Source: UBA4459 sp963776205
Lineage (GTDB): Bacteria; Bacteroidota; Bacteroidia; Bacteroidales; F082
Direction of reading: 5' to 3'
DNA: 64,000 nt
NCBI GenBank assembly: GCA_963776205.1
Contig: CAVZLR010000004.1
Coordinates: forward strand, 62,001 to 126,000
Shown here: positions 8,893 to 17,916 of the stretch, piece by piece
How the letters are laid out: the number at the start of each line of letters is the position of its first letter
Numbering within the stretch: position 1 is the stretch's first letter
The notes under the pieces: model-generated
Told to the model about the DNA's origin: nothing
Databases searched by the model: none
The model's input: only the letters and a program-made list of their open reading frames with translations
Made by a program: the position numbers and the translations under genes

Positions 8893-9741
8893 ATGAAAGA
8901 AATAACACATGCTCCTTTTTCAGGATACCTGTTCATCCTACTTGTATTTCTGCTGATAGTGCCTCCCATACTAGGCATTATTATGACCAAAATGATCTGG
9001 CTCATTGCCTTTATGGTAATTGGTGCTTTTTTGCTGCCGGGATTTGTGATTGTAAACCCCAATGAATCTTCGGTACTGGTTTTATTTGGCGCTTATAAAG
9101 GCACCATCAGAGAAAACGGATTCTGGTGGGTAAATCCTTTCTACACCAAAAAGAAGATATCTCTTCGTGCGCGAAACCTTGATAGTGACCCGATCAAAGT
9201 AAATGATAAGATCGGTAATCCAATAATGATAGGCGTGGTGATGGTCTGGAAAGTGAGAGAAACTTACAAAGCTGCATTTGAAGTGGATGACTATGTTCAC
9301 TTTGTGGATATTCAAAGTGAAGCTGCCATACGTAAATTAGCCGGACATTTCCCGTATGACGATTTTGAAGACCAGGATGCCGAAATTACACTTAGAAGTG
9401 GGGGCGAAGAGGTAAACCAGATGCTGGAAGACGAAATCTCAGAACGTTTGATGATTGCTGGTATTGAAGTAATGGAAGCACGAATTAACTACATAGCATA
9501 TGCACAGGAAATTGCAGGTGCTATGCTGAAACGTCAACAGGCAACAGCAATAGTGGCCGCCCGTTTTAAAATTGTTGAAGGTGCTGTAAGTATGGTTGAA
9601 ATGGCTCTTGATGCACTAAAAGAAAAAGATATAATTGAATTGGACGAAGAGAAAAAAGCAACAATGGTAAGCAACCTGTTGGTCGTTTTAACTTCTGATA
9701 AGGATGTTTCACCAATTGTTAATACAGGAAGTATTTATTAG
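8893..9741 (+). CDS. SPFH domain (stomatin/prohibitin-like) membrane protein
   Basis: A 282-residue protein with two N-terminal hydrophobic helices (about 11-30 and 36-55), then an SPFH domain beginning FVIVNPNESSVLVLFGAYKGTIRENGFWWVNPFY. It contains RARNLDSDPIKVNDKIGNPI and the helix-rich QATAIVAARFKIVEGAV segment near 220. SPFH proteins form large oligomeric membrane assemblies linked to membrane microdomains or proteolysis control. The next two genes on the strand are a small membrane protein and an Arc-like protein, and I recall this three-gene order from other genomes (established pattern, not checked here). No NfeD partner is present. Confidence 0.9.
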   Translation: MKEITHAPFSGYLFILLVFLLIVPPILGIIMTKMIWLIAFMVIGAFLLPGFVIVNPNESSVLVLFGAYKGTIRENGFWWVNPFYTKKKISLRARNLDSDPIKVNDKIGNPIMIGVVMVWKVRETYKAAFEVDDYVHFVDIQSEAAIRKLAGHFPYDDFEDQDAEITLRSGGEEVNQMLEDEISERLMIAGIEVMEARINYIAYAQEIAGAMLKRQQATAIVAARFKIVEGAVSMVEMALDALKEKDIIELDEEKKATMVSNLLVVLTSDKDVSPIVNTGSIY

Positions 9742-9797
9742 TGACTAGGCTATAGTTGCTTGGGCTTTTGATATAAAAAAAGCCGAAGAAAGCTTTT

Positions 9798-10343
9798 ATG
9801 AAAATGGAAAAAACATATTTCAAAGAGGAACAATACTTTTCGAACTTTTGGTTCTGGGTGTTTTTAATTGTGGTTTTCACTGCTTTTTTAGTACCAACCT
9901 GTGTGGCGTTATACAGCGAACTGGTTTTAAAGAACCCATCAGGTGAGAATCCGGAGTCTACGGTTTCGTTGATGGTTATTCTTACAGTTTTGGTTTTGGG
10001 GTATTCATTGGTAATCCTTCTTTTTAAGAGAATGAAACTAGTCACCGAAATAACAAGCAAAGGATTACTTTTCAGGTATCCTCCTTTTATTTTGAAATAC
10101 AAAGTGGTATTAAAAGAAGAGATTGAAAAGTATGAAATTCGTAAATACAATCCCATAAGAGAGTACAGTGGTTGGGGCATCAGATATAGCTGGGCCAAAT
10201 CCGGAAGAGCCTATAACGTAAAAGGAAACATCGGTTTGCAGTTATACATGTTTAACGGGAAAAAAATACTGTTTGGAACCCAACGTGGTGATGCCATGCT
10301 CAGAGCCATGCAAAAAATGATGAAGGAGAGCGATCGTGGCTAA
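9798..10343 (+). CDS. hypothetical two-helix membrane protein
   Basis: A 181-residue protein I do not recognise by a named family. Two hydrophobic helices lie at about 19-40 and 57-76, separated by a short polar loop. A soluble region (about 85-181) follows with a PH-like look: an alternating hydrophobic pattern (EITSKGLLFRYPPF, GLQLYMFNGKKILFGTQ) ending in a helix (DAMLRAMQKMMKE). That is reminiscent of membrane-anchored bacterial PH-like domains, but this is inference. It lies 56 bases after the SPFH gene, and its last 8 bases overlap the start of the downstream Arc-like gene, so the three genes look like one unit. Confidence 0.75.
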   Translation: MKMEKTYFKEEQYFSNFWFWVFLIVVFTAFLVPTCVALYSELVLKNPSGENPESTVSLMVILTVLVLGYSLVILLFKRMKLVTEITSKGLLFRYPPFILKYKVVLKEEIEKYEIRKYNPIREYSGWGIRYSWAKSGRAYNVKGNIGLQLYMFNGKKILFGTQRGDAMLRAMQKMMKESDRG

Positions 10344-10497
10344 GAAAAAAGCATTTGTATTAAGGATTCAGCCTGAAATGATGGAAGCACTTGAAAAGTG
10401 GGCTGCCGACGATTTTCGCAGCGTCAATGGTCAAATTGAATACCTCTTGAATGCTTCATTGAAGAAAGCTGGAAGGAAGAGGAAAACGGAAAGATGA
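10336..10497 (+). CDS. Arc-like ribbon-helix-helix small protein
   Basis: A 53-residue protein starting with GTG at 10336, overlapping the previous gene's stop by 8 bases. An AAGGAGAG ribosome binding site lies 5-12 bases upstream, which makes translational coupling likely. The sequence AFVLRIQPEMMEALEKWAADDF, then SVNGQIEYLLNASLKKAG, gives a beta strand, helix, helix order with the Arc-type SVNGQIEYLL second helix. The basic tail is GRKRKTER. Arc/MetJ-type proteins bind DNA as dimers, often repressing their own promoter. Pairing with an SPFH protein and no visible toxin makes a classical toxin-antitoxin role unlikely. Confidence 0.85.
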   Translation: MAKKKAFVLRIQPEMMEALEKWAADDFRSVNGQIEYLLNASLKKAGRKRKTER

Positions 10498-10622
10498 TTT
10501 TGTTTTTTATGAAGTAGTAACGTAAAAATGATAGAAGGTAGTTTTATGAAATAGTGCATGAGTGAACTGGCGAAATCGCGAAATGGAAAAGGGAGAAGAA
10601 TCCAGCAACCGCTATCGAAAGA

Positions 10623-12239
10623 TTATTTTTCTTTCATATATTCAATAGCTGCTTTGATAAAATTAACAAACAAAGGATGTGGAAACCCGACTGTGCTTTT
10701 ATATTCGGGATGAAACTGCACTCCTACAAACCATGGATGACTTTTTAACTCAATAATTTCTACAAGATCTTCTTTCGGATTGATACCTGCCAATCGCATT
10801 CCCGATTTTTCAAATTCCTCCCTGTATTTATTATTGAACTCAAAGCGATGTCGGTGACGTTCGCTTACTGTACCTTTCCGATATGCTTTATAAGCTTTTG
10901 AATTTTTATCCAGCACACACTCATATGCACCCAGTCGCATGGTGCCTCCCATATCTTCAATGTCTTTTTGACCTTCCATTAAATCAATTACAGGAAAAGA
11001 AGTCTTGGACTCAATTTCAGTAGTATGTGCATCTTTATGGCCAAGTACATTTCTTGAAAATTCGATAGCCGCACATTGCATACCCAAACAAATTCCGAGA
11101 AACGGAATGTTGTTTTCCCTTGCATACCTAATCGCTTCAATTTTCCCTTCAATTCCTCTTCCCCCAAAACCAGGAGCGACAAGAATGCCGTCAATACCCT
11201 TCAATAATTTCTTTGTTGTTGCTTTTGTCACCTGTTCCGAATGAATCAGCTTGATATTTACCTTACATTCGTTGGTTGAGCCTCCATGAACAAATGCCTC
11301 ATTTATAGATTTGTAAGCATCTTTTAATTCTACATATTTACCAACGAGAGCAATGTCAACTTCATATTTTGGATTTTTAAGTCGTTTTAGAAATTCCTCC
11401 CAATTGCTAAGGTCAATTTTTTTTGGAATTTTTGTGTGTGTTTTATGAAGCACAACAATGTCCAATTTTTCTTCCTTCATCAATATCGGAACATCATAAA
11501 TAGTCTCTGCATCAATCGATTCAATGACAGAATCTTCTGTTACATTACAGAATTGGGCAATTTTAGTTTTAATACCATCACTTAACACCCGTTCTGTCCT
11601 ACACACAATAATATCAGGCTGTACTCCTTGTTCAAGCATTGTTTTTACTGAATGCTGAGTGGGTTTTGTTTTAAGTTCCCCTGCGGCTTTCAAAAAGGGT
11701 ACTAATGTAAGATGCACCACGGCGCAATCATGGCCTAATTCCCATTTCATTTGTCGGACAGTTTCTACAAATGGAAATGATTCAATATCACCAACTGTTC
11801 CGCCAATTTCAGTAATTACGAAATCATAATTTCCTGTTTCTCCTAAAATTTGGACGCTGTGTTTAATTTCATCGGTAATATGCGGAATGACCTGGACGGT
11901 AGTCCCCAGATATTCTCCTTTCCTCTCTTTGGTAATCACATTCAAGTAGATACGTCCTGTTGTCACATTGTTGGCTTGTGAAGTAGGAGTACTTGAAAAC
12001 CTTTCATAATGCCCTAAGTCGAGATCAGTTTCAGCGCCGTCTTCAGTTACATAGCACTCGCCATGTTCGTAAGGGTTCAATGTGCCTGGATCGACATTGA
12101 TATATGGGTCCAGCTTTTGGATGGTAACGGAAAACCCGCGTGCCTGAAGGAGTTTGGCCAAGGATGCTGAGATGATTCCTTTTCCGAGGGAAGATGAAAC
12201 ACCGCCGGTTACAAAAATGTATTTTGCTTTTTTATTCAT
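10623..12239 (-). CDS. pyrG: CTP synthase
   Basis: A 538-residue, full-length CTP synthase converting UTP, ATP and glutamine to CTP. The synthetase domain opens with the P-loop motif TGGVSSSLGKG and has DPYINVDPGTLNPYEHGE. The class I glutamine amidotransferase domain (about 295-535) has the nucleophile motif GICLGMQ and the His/Glu pair in QFHPEYKS. Catalytic residues are intact and the length is normal. The gene runs toward the Arc-like gene, with a convergent gap of about 125 bases that holds no evident gene. In many related genomes pyrG is directly followed by yidC; here they are separated by the SPFH module. Confidence 0.98.
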   Translation of the reverse strand: MNKKAKYIFVTGGVSSSLGKGIISASLAKLLQARGFSVTIQKLDPYINVDPGTLNPYEHGECYVTEDGAETDLDLGHYERFSSTPTSQANNVTTGRIYLNVITKERKGEYLGTTVQVIPHITDEIKHSVQILGETGNYDFVITEIGGTVGDIESFPFVETVRQMKWELGHDCAVVHLTLVPFLKAAGELKTKPTQHSVKTMLEQGVQPDIIVCRTERVLSDGIKTKIAQFCNVTEDSVIESIDAETIYDVPILMKEEKLDIVVLHKTHTKIPKKIDLSNWEEFLKRLKNPKYEVDIALVGKYVELKDAYKSINEAFVHGGSTNECKVNIKLIHSEQVTKATTKKLLKGIDGILVAPGFGGRGIEGKIEAIRYARENNIPFLGICLGMQCAAIEFSRNVLGHKDAHTTEIESKTSFPVIDLMEGQKDIEDMGGTMRLGAYECVLDKNSKAYKAYRKGTVSERHRHRFEFNNKYREEFEKSGMRLAGINPKEDLVEIIELKSHPWFVGVQFHPEYKSTVGFPHPLFVNFIKAAIEYMKEK

Positions 12240-12367
12240 AGGTTAAGTATAATACTTGAATAAAATAAGCATACAAATAAACGATAAATAGTTCCTGATG
12301 CTTTCAGAAAAGCTCAATAATTGTTAACAATGTGTTAAAAATTATACAGTATGAGTTACGCTTATTC

Positions 12368-13831
12368 TTAATAATAAGTGGGGCGTTTTACATTCCCCAT
12401 CATTTTAGCTACTCTTATTACTTGCAGGGTATATCCGAATTCGTTGTCATACCAGATGTACAAAACAATATTCTTTTTGTCTTCGGAAATTTTAGTAGCA
12501 AGGCTGTCAAAGATTGCTGTTGCCGGTTCACCAATAAAATCTGACGAAACCGCATCAATAGCAGTTGAAAATTTAACCTGTGCTACCAATTCACCTGTAA
12601 GCGCTGTTTTTCGCATAAGCTCGTTAATTTCATCAATGCTTGTTTCTCTTTTAACTTCAAGCGACATAACAACGAGGGAAACATTAGGTGTTGGAACACG
12701 AATGGCATTCCCGGTTAATTTTCCTTTTAAACTTGGTACTGTTTTAGCAACCGCACTTGCTGCTCCGGTCTCAGTTATAACCAGATTTAAAGGTGCTGAA
12801 CGACCTCTTCTGAATTTTTTGTGCATATTATCCAACAGGTTCTGGTCGTTGGTGTACGAGTGCACGGTTTCAATATGTCCTTTTTCAATTCCAAGTTCTT
12901 TTTCAAGCACAGCAAGAATAGGAGCCGCTGCATTTGTTGTACATGAAGCTGCAGAAAAAATGGTTTCTTTTTTATAATTTACCGCTGCATGGTTAACTCC
13001 GAAAACAATATTCGGAATATCATCTTTTCCCGGCGCGGTTAAAAGTACTTTACTAACACCCTTGGCTTTCAGATGTTTTCCTAAACCTTCACGATCACGG
13101 TAAATTCCCGTATTGTCAATCAAAATGGCACTATGGATGTCATATCTTGTGTAGTCAATATCTTCCGGGTTGTTTGTAGCCAGCATCAAAACTTTATGCC
13201 CATTGATATAAATAGTTTGTTCATCTTTATTTTCTATGGCAACACCCCGAAATGGTCCATGAACTGAGTCGTGGCGAAACAATGATGCTCTTTTTGCTAT
13301 TTGTCTTTCATCATTATCCCTGGTTACAATGGCTCTTACCCTGAGTTGCCTTCCATTTCCCTGGATGATGAGTTCTCGCGCCAGCAAACGTCCGATCCGG
13401 CCAAATCCATATAAAATAACATCAACTGGTTTGTCAAAAGTGGCTTTTGTTCCAATCAGGTGTTTCAGTTTTATTTTTATAAAATCTTCAAAATCAACAT
13501 AATTTTTATGTTCCTCTGTCCATTCCCTGTTCAGCCTTCCTATATCCAATTTTGAGGGGCCTACACCACAATGCAGGATCGCTTTTGCCAGGTTTAATGA
13601 GTCAATGACTTTTAGAGGTTTATGAATGATATTTTCAGCATATGAATGCCTGTAAAGTATTAAACTGGCACTGCGGTCAATAAGCTGGCTCCTGTAGAAA
13701 ACTAACTCAATAGATTTTTCGTAAAAAAGTTTTGATAAAACGCTGATAAACTCGTTGGCCTGCATTTCACGTGTTGCCCAATCGTTGAGGGATTCTTCGT
13801 AGGTACCATTGAAATTCTTATGCTTTGTCAT
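12368..13831 (-). CDS. gap: glyceraldehyde-3-phosphate dehydrogenase, long form
   Basis: A GAPDH with an N-terminal extension of roughly 125 residues, giving 487 residues against about 335 for the usual enzyme. The NAD(P)-binding Rossmann motif is at about 139-150 (VILYGFGRIGRLLARELI). The catalytic cysteine is Cys297 in SAASCTTNAA, and the C-terminal WYDNEFGY motif is intact. The enzyme interconverts glyceraldehyde-3-phosphate and 1,3-bisphosphoglycerate. Long GAPDHs of this kind occur in Bacteroidota beside a standard paralogue; a gluconeogenic, possibly NADP-linked role is an inference. The extension (helical, with CGVGPSKLDIGRLN near 87-100) matches no domain I know. It lies downstream of the sigma factor gene but behind a terminator. 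Confidence 0.93.
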   Translation of the reverse strand: MTKHKNFNGTYEESLNDWATREMQANEFISVLSKLFYEKSIELVFYRSQLIDRSASLILYRHSYAENIIHKPLKVIDSLNLAKAILHCGVGPSKLDIGRLNREWTEEHKNYVDFEDFIKIKLKHLIGTKATFDKPVDVILYGFGRIGRLLARELIIQGNGRQLRVRAIVTRDNDERQIAKRASLFRHDSVHGPFRGVAIENKDEQTIYINGHKVLMLATNNPEDIDYTRYDIHSAILIDNTGIYRDREGLGKHLKAKGVSKVLLTAPGKDDIPNIVFGVNHAAVNYKKETIFSAASCTTNAAAPILAVLEKELGIEKGHIETVHSYTNDQNLLDNMHKKFRRGRSAPLNLVITETGAASAVAKTVPSLKGKLTGNAIRVPTPNVSLVVMSLEVKRETSIDEINELMRKTALTGELVAQVKFSTAIDAVSSDFIGEPATAIFDSLATKISEDKKNIVLYIWYDNEFGYTLQVIRVAKMMGNVKRPTYY

Positions 13832-13875
13832 TGTAGATTTGGTTTTGATTATTTGAAGGAATAAAGCTTACCAAG

Positions 13876-13883
13876 CAAAAATA
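13876..13883 (-). promoter_or_regulatory. possible promoter -7 box upstream of long gap
   Basis: TATTTTTG on the minus strand fits TAnnTTTG 45 bases before the gap start, just after the sigma-factor terminator. The A/T-rich context makes chance matches likely. Confidence 0.35.
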
Positions 13884-13884
13884 A

Positions 13885-13916
13885 AAAAAAGGCAATCACC
13901 GAAGGTGCTGCCTTTA
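13885..13916 (-). terminator. rho-independent terminator of the sigma factor gene
   Basis: On the minus strand a hairpin with arms GGCAGCACC and GGTGATTGCC around a TTC loop (small internal mismatch) is followed by a run of eight T. It lies 23 bases after the sigma gene stop. Confidence 0.8.
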
Positions 13917-13938
13917 TTAAAATCATTACAAATTAATG

Positions 13939-14805
13939 TTATTGTCCCAGATAAGCCTTTAAAAGCCTACTGCGTGAGGTATGTCTCAACCTGCGAATGG
14001 CTTTTTCTTTAATTTGCCGCACTCTTTCGCGGGTTAAATTAAATTTTGAACCTATCTCTTCAAGTGTCAATCCATGGTTCAAACCGATACCATAGTACAT
14101 GTTAATTACATCTCTTTCTTTTTCACTTAAAGTGGCCAGGGAGCGCTGGATTTCCCTTCCTAAAGATTCGTGCATCAGAAACTCATCGGTTTCGGGTGCA
14201 TCTTTCGGAACGAAAAGATCCAGAAAGTTTGTGTCTTCATCAGCTACCAAAGGTGCATCCATTGACACGTAACGTGTGGCAATTTTCATTGCTGTGTCAA
14301 TCTTGTGATCAGGCACTTCCATTTCGTCTGCAATTTCATGTGCTGAAGGCGGACGCTCGAATCGTTGCTCAAGTTTTGAAGAAGTTTTTTTGATCTTATT
14401 TAATGATCCCACCTGGTTTAAAGGTAACCTTACAATCCGGGATTGCTCGGCAAGCGCCTGCAGAATGGATTGTCTGATCCACCATACAGCGTACGAAATG
14501 AATTTGAAACCACGGGTTTCGTCAAATCGGCTAGCAGCCTTTATCAATCCTACATTTCCTTCGTTAATAAGGTCAGGGAGGCTTAAACCTTGATTTTGAT
14601 ATTGTTTGGCAACTGACACAACAAAGCGAAGATTGGCTTTGGTTAATTTCTCCAAAGCTATATCGTCACCGCTCTTAATCCGTCTTGCTAATTCAACTTC
14701 CTGTTCGGCGGTAATCAAATCTTCTTTCCCAATCTCCTGCAAGTATTTATCAAGTGAAGCAGTATTACGATTAGTAATTGATTTGGTGATCTTTAGCTGT
14801 CTCAT
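13939..14805 (-). CDS. rpoD: RNA polymerase primary sigma factor (sigma-70, Bacteroidota type)
   Basis: A 288-residue sigma factor with regions 1.2, 2, 3 and 4 but no region 1.1, the form seen for the primary sigma factor of Bacteroidota. Region 1.2 is SLDKYLQEIGKEDLIT. Region 2 has NLRFVVSVAKQYQNQGLSLPDLINEGN and FKFISYAVWWIRQSI. Region 4 has the helix-turn-helix LTLEEIGSKFNLTRERVRQIKEKAIRRLR. Its promoter type would be the -33 TTG / -7 TAnnTTTG elements seen elsewhere in this window. Monocistronic by the terminator just downstream and the opposite-facing gap upstream. Confidence 0.95.
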   Translation of the reverse strand: MRQLKITKSITNRNTASLDKYLQEIGKEDLITAEQEVELARRIKSGDDIALEKLTKANLRFVVSVAKQYQNQGLSLPDLINEGNVGLIKAASRFDETRGFKFISYAVWWIRQSILQALAEQSRIVRLPLNQVGSLNKIKKTSSKLEQRFERPPSAHEIADEMEVPDHKIDTAMKIATRYVSMDAPLVADEDTNFLDLFVPKDAPETDEFLMHESLGREIQRSLATLSEKERDVINMYYGIGLNHGLTLEEIGSKFNLTRERVRQIKEKAIRRLRHTSRSRLLKAYLGQ

Positions 14806-14888
14806 AGTTAATTTAATGAAAATTTATTCTCTGTGTGTGTAAAGAAAAGGACACGCAATTTAGATAAAATTATTCTAAATAACAAATT

Positions 14889-16352
14889 TTAGCGCATAAA
14901 TTCATAAGAAATTCTAACACCATTCAGGTATAATCCATTTAATTTGATGATACCTGAATTTTTATTGTTAAGCGCATCTTCTAAGCTTTCTTCGGATGTT
15001 ATATCATCTCCATTTATATTTGTAACAATAAACCCTTCTGAAATGCCGCCTCGTTTTAAAATACCTCCCTGAACATCGGTTACTTTTAATCCGTGATCAA
15101 TACCCAATTTGCTTTTTTCTTCTTGCGATACTTTTTTAAGAGAAGCTCCAAGTAATTCGTTATAGAAAGTTTCGCCTGCTTTAATCACAGCAGTGGTCCC
15201 TTCTTCATTTTTAAGAGTTACATTATATGATAATAGTTTATTGTTTCTGTTTACATTTACTTTAACAATTTCACCTGGGTTATGTTGACCAATAGTACCC
15301 ATTAATTCAGAAACAGTATTTATAGGGATGTTATTTACACTTAAAAGAACATCTCCTTCACGGATTCCTGCTTCATAAGCACCTCCGTTTTCAACTACCC
15401 CTGCCACATAAATTCCTTCAACATCTTCCAATCCTAATTCATCTGCAAAAGCAGCATCTATATCCCTGATTTGAACACCGATATAAGCACGTTGAATTTC
15501 ACCATAATCCATCAAGTCAGCAACCACTTTTTTTACAATGTTAACAGGGATAGCAAACGAATAACCTTCATATACGCCAGTATGTGATGCAATGGCGGCA
15601 TTAATTCCAATCAGTTCACCTGTCGTGTTTACCAGTGCACCACCGCTATTTCCTCGGTTAACGGCTGCATCAGTTTGAATAAATGATTCAATGGCTGAAG
15701 CAGCGCCAAGAATGTTGATGTTCCGTGCTTTAGCACTAACAATGCCAGCTGTAACAGTTGACGTAAGATTGAATGGATTTCCCACAGCCAATACCCATTC
15801 ACCAATTTTAACTGCATCCGAATCACCAAACGATAGATAAACCAGATCCTGATCATCCACTTTGATCAAAGCCAGGTCTGTTGTTGGATCAGTTCCGATT
15901 ACCTTTGCTTCCAACTCTTTTCGGTTATTAAATGTTACGGATATTTTATCAGCCCCTTCAACGACATGGTTGTTGGTAACAATGTATCCGTCACTGGAAA
16001 TAATTACACCCGAACCATAAGCAATATAAGTATTGTTACGATGCGGGTTGCCGAAATAATATTTAAAGGGCCCAAAGAAATCATCATAGGAACGGCTTTT
16101 AACGCTGATCTCAGTTTTAATATGAACCACAGCATTCACCGATTTTTCAGCAGCCTCTATAAAATCGGCTTCCTGGGCGATTCTGTAACTAGCACTTAAT
16201 GAAGGAATTGGCGTCATTTGTTGTTGAGGCAAAACATTTTCCATCTGACGATGACCTGAAGTATTTATCTGATTAAAAAACAAAGCGGCTACCAGTAGAA
16301 TAACAATCGTTCCTGCCGCTGCACCTAAAAAACTTTTTCCTACAGTTTTCAT
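14889..16352 (-). CDS. Do/HtrA family periplasmic serine protease
   Basis: A 487-residue trypsin-like protease for envelope quality control. It has an N-terminal membrane anchor or signal (about 8-27). The protease domain carries the triad His129 (NNHVVEGAD), Asp in TDLALIKVDD (about 160) and Ser236 (GNSGGALVN). Two PDZ domains follow; the first (about 285-385) is clear from RAYIGVQI and GGAYEAGIREGDVLLSVNN, the second (about 395-487) is more diverged. The length and layout match DegP/DegQ relatives of Bacteroidota. It faces away from dapF across a gap of about 180 bases. All catalytic residues are present, so an active protease is expected. Confidence 0.95.
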   Translation of the reverse strand: MKTVGKSFLGAAAGTIVILLVAALFFNQINTSGHRQMENVLPQQQMTPIPSLSASYRIAQEADFIEAAEKSVNAVVHIKTEISVKSRSYDDFFGPFKYYFGNPHRNNTYIAYGSGVIISSDGYIVTNNHVVEGADKISVTFNNRKELEAKVIGTDPTTDLALIKVDDQDLVYLSFGDSDAVKIGEWVLAVGNPFNLTSTVTAGIVSAKARNINILGAASAIESFIQTDAAVNRGNSGGALVNTTGELIGINAAIASHTGVYEGYSFAIPVNIVKKVVADLMDYGEIQRAYIGVQIRDIDAAFADELGLEDVEGIYVAGVVENGGAYEAGIREGDVLLSVNNIPINTVSELMGTIGQHNPGEIVKVNVNRNNKLLSYNVTLKNEEGTTAVIKAGETFYNELLGASLKKVSQEEKSKLGIDHGLKVTDVQGGILKRGGISEGFIVTNINGDDITSEESLEDALNNKNSGIIKLNGLYLNGVRISYEFMR

Positions 16353-16530
16353 ACGCTATCTTTTTCTCTTGTATTTTTGTTTTGAAAACGACTGGTTGAA
16401 ACCTAAATTATTCGCTGAATGTTAATTATTGTTAACTATTGACAGCGATAAAATGCCTAATTTGGCAGGATTCTACCAATCTGAATATATATTTTTCACA
16501 CCGCAATTATTTTGCCAAAAGATACAAACG

Positions 16531-17322
16531 ATGTCAAAAATAAAATTCTGGAAATATCAGGCTAATGGAAATGATTTTGTGATTGTTGATAACCGGGAAG
16601 ATGAATTGCAAATATCCAGTGAGCAGATCCGAAGAATGTGTGATCGTCATTTTGGAATTGGTGCTGATGGTTTCATGTTTGTAAATGTTTCTGAAGATGC
16701 TAATTTCGAAATGCTATATTATAATTCTGATGGGCAAATCAGCAGTATGTGCGGAAATGGAGGCAGATGCATTGCCATGTTTGCCTATTTAAATGAAATT
16801 GCCGGGGAAAGGATGGAGTTTAAGGCATTTGATGGCATTCACATCGCAATTATTGAGGACCGGATGAGCCACAATTTGTGTGATGTATCTTTGTCCATGA
16901 CCAATGTGGAAGAAGTACAAAAGAATGATCAGTTCTATTTTTTAAATACCGGATCGCCACATTATATTGAATTTGTTAAAAAAGTGGCGGAACTGGATGT
17001 ATTCACAGAAGGAAGAAAAACACGGCAAAGTGAACGCTTTATGCCCGATGGAACCAATGTAAACTTTGTTGAATTAAGAGATGAAAGATTGTTCGTGAGA
17101 ACGTATGAAAGAGGTGTGGAAGATGAAACTTTGTCATGTGGAACAGGCGTAACGGCATCTGCGATTGCTGCTTATTTTATCACTGGAAAAAATTCACAGA
17201 TCGTTCATACAACCGGAGGAGAATTTGTTGTTGACTTCATCCACCAACAAGGTGACAGATTTACAGATATCTGGCTCAGAGGTCCGGCAGAACTTGTTTT
17301 TGAAGGAGAAATCCTGCTATAA
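16531..17322 (+). CDS. dapF: diaminopimelate epimerase
   Basis: A 263-residue enzyme converting LL- to meso-diaminopimelate, needed for lysine and for meso-DAP peptidoglycan. I chose ATG 16531 (MSKIKFWKYQANGNDF), the family's usual start; the frame stays open upstream without similarity. The two catalytic cysteines are present: SMCGNGGRC near 75 and LSCGTGVTAS near 205. It begins a same-strand run with a GNAT gene, mltG, a hexose-phosphate mutase and a DUF2279-like gene. Its presence supports meso-DAP cell wall, the acceptor used by 3-3 cross-linking L,D-transpeptidases such as those at 55.3-57.1 kb. Confidence 0.96.
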   Translation: MSKIKFWKYQANGNDFVIVDNREDELQISSEQIRRMCDRHFGIGADGFMFVNVSEDANFEMLYYNSDGQISSMCGNGGRCIAMFAYLNEIAGERMEFKAFDGIHIAIIEDRMSHNLCDVSLSMTNVEEVQKNDQFYFLNTGSPHYIEFVKKVAELDVFTEGRKTRQSERFMPDGTNVNFVELRDERLFVRTYERGVEDETLSCGTGVTASAIAAYFITGKNSQIVHTTGGEFVVDFIHQQGDRFTDIWLRGPAELVFEGEILL

Positions 17323-17353
17323 TTTCTGGATATTTTTTATATTTACAACAATT

Positions 17354-17878
17354 ATGTTAAACAAGGCACATATCTTTTTAAGGGCGCCCGAACCCAATGA
17401 TGTTGATTTCCTCTATCAACTTGAAAATAATTCACAATTCTGGCACCTGAGCAATACTACAGTTCCATTTTCTCGCTTCGACCTGGAACAGTTTATTTTG
17501 CTGGCAGATAAAGATATTTTTAAAGCAAAACAAGCACGGTTTATTATTGAATTAGAAGCATCCCGCCAAAAAAAAGCTATTGGTGCCATTGATCTTTTTG
17601 ACGTTGAACCGAAACATCAGAGGGCCGGAATCGGTATAATGATTATTGAGGAGAAAAGAGGTTTCGGTTATGCGGGTACAGCACTGGATATTTTGATCGA
17701 TTATTCGTTCAATCATTTGGAACTGCACCAGCTATATTGCAATGTAGAAAAAGATAACATAAAAAGCTTGAAGTTGTTTAAGGAGAAGGGTTTTGTTGTT
17801 TCCGGAGAGAAAAAAGAGTGGAATAAAAGAAACAATAAACGGGTTGATGAACTTTTCTTACAGTTGATCAGCAAATAG
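17354..17878 (+). CDS. GNAT family N-acetyltransferase (RimJ/RimL/SpeG-like)
   Basis: A 174-residue acetyltransferase starting at ATG 17354 (MLNKAHIFLRAPEPND). The acetyl-CoA binding region is seen as IGIMIIEEKRGFGYAGTA (R-x-x-G-x-A pattern), with the conserved N of VEKDNIKSLKLFKEKGF further on. The N-terminal LRAPEPNDVDFLYQLENN is typical of the RimJ/RimL and spermidine acetyltransferase subgroup. The donor is acetyl-CoA; the acceptor amine cannot be told from sequence. It sits 31 bases after dapF and 38 bases before mltG on the same strand. Confidence 0.88.
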   Translation: MLNKAHIFLRAPEPNDVDFLYQLENNSQFWHLSNTTVPFSRFDLEQFILLADKDIFKAKQARFIIELEASRQKKAIGAIDLFDVEPKHQRAGIGIMIIEEKRGFGYAGTALDILIDYSFNHLELHQLYCNVEKDNIKSLKLFKEKGFVVSGEKKEWNKRNNKRVDELFLQLISK

Positions 17879-17916
17879 AAAAAGCAATTTAAATTCAGGC
17901 AAACTTTAACTTAACA

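Noticed and set aside
9764..9785. Terminator-like repeat between the SPFH and membrane protein genes
   Set aside because: Arms GGCTTTT and AAAAGCC are short and A/T-rich, with no T-run on the plus strand. The genes still look like one unit.
9719..10198. 159-codon minus-strand frame opposite the two-helix membrane protein
   Set aside because: The plus frame has clear helices, tight spacing to neighbours and translational overlap with the next gene; the minus frame has none of these.
12378..12977. 199-codon plus-strand frame opposite the long gap gene
   Set aside because: The GAPDH frame on the other strand is well conserved with catalytic motifs. The plus frame has no recognisable pattern.
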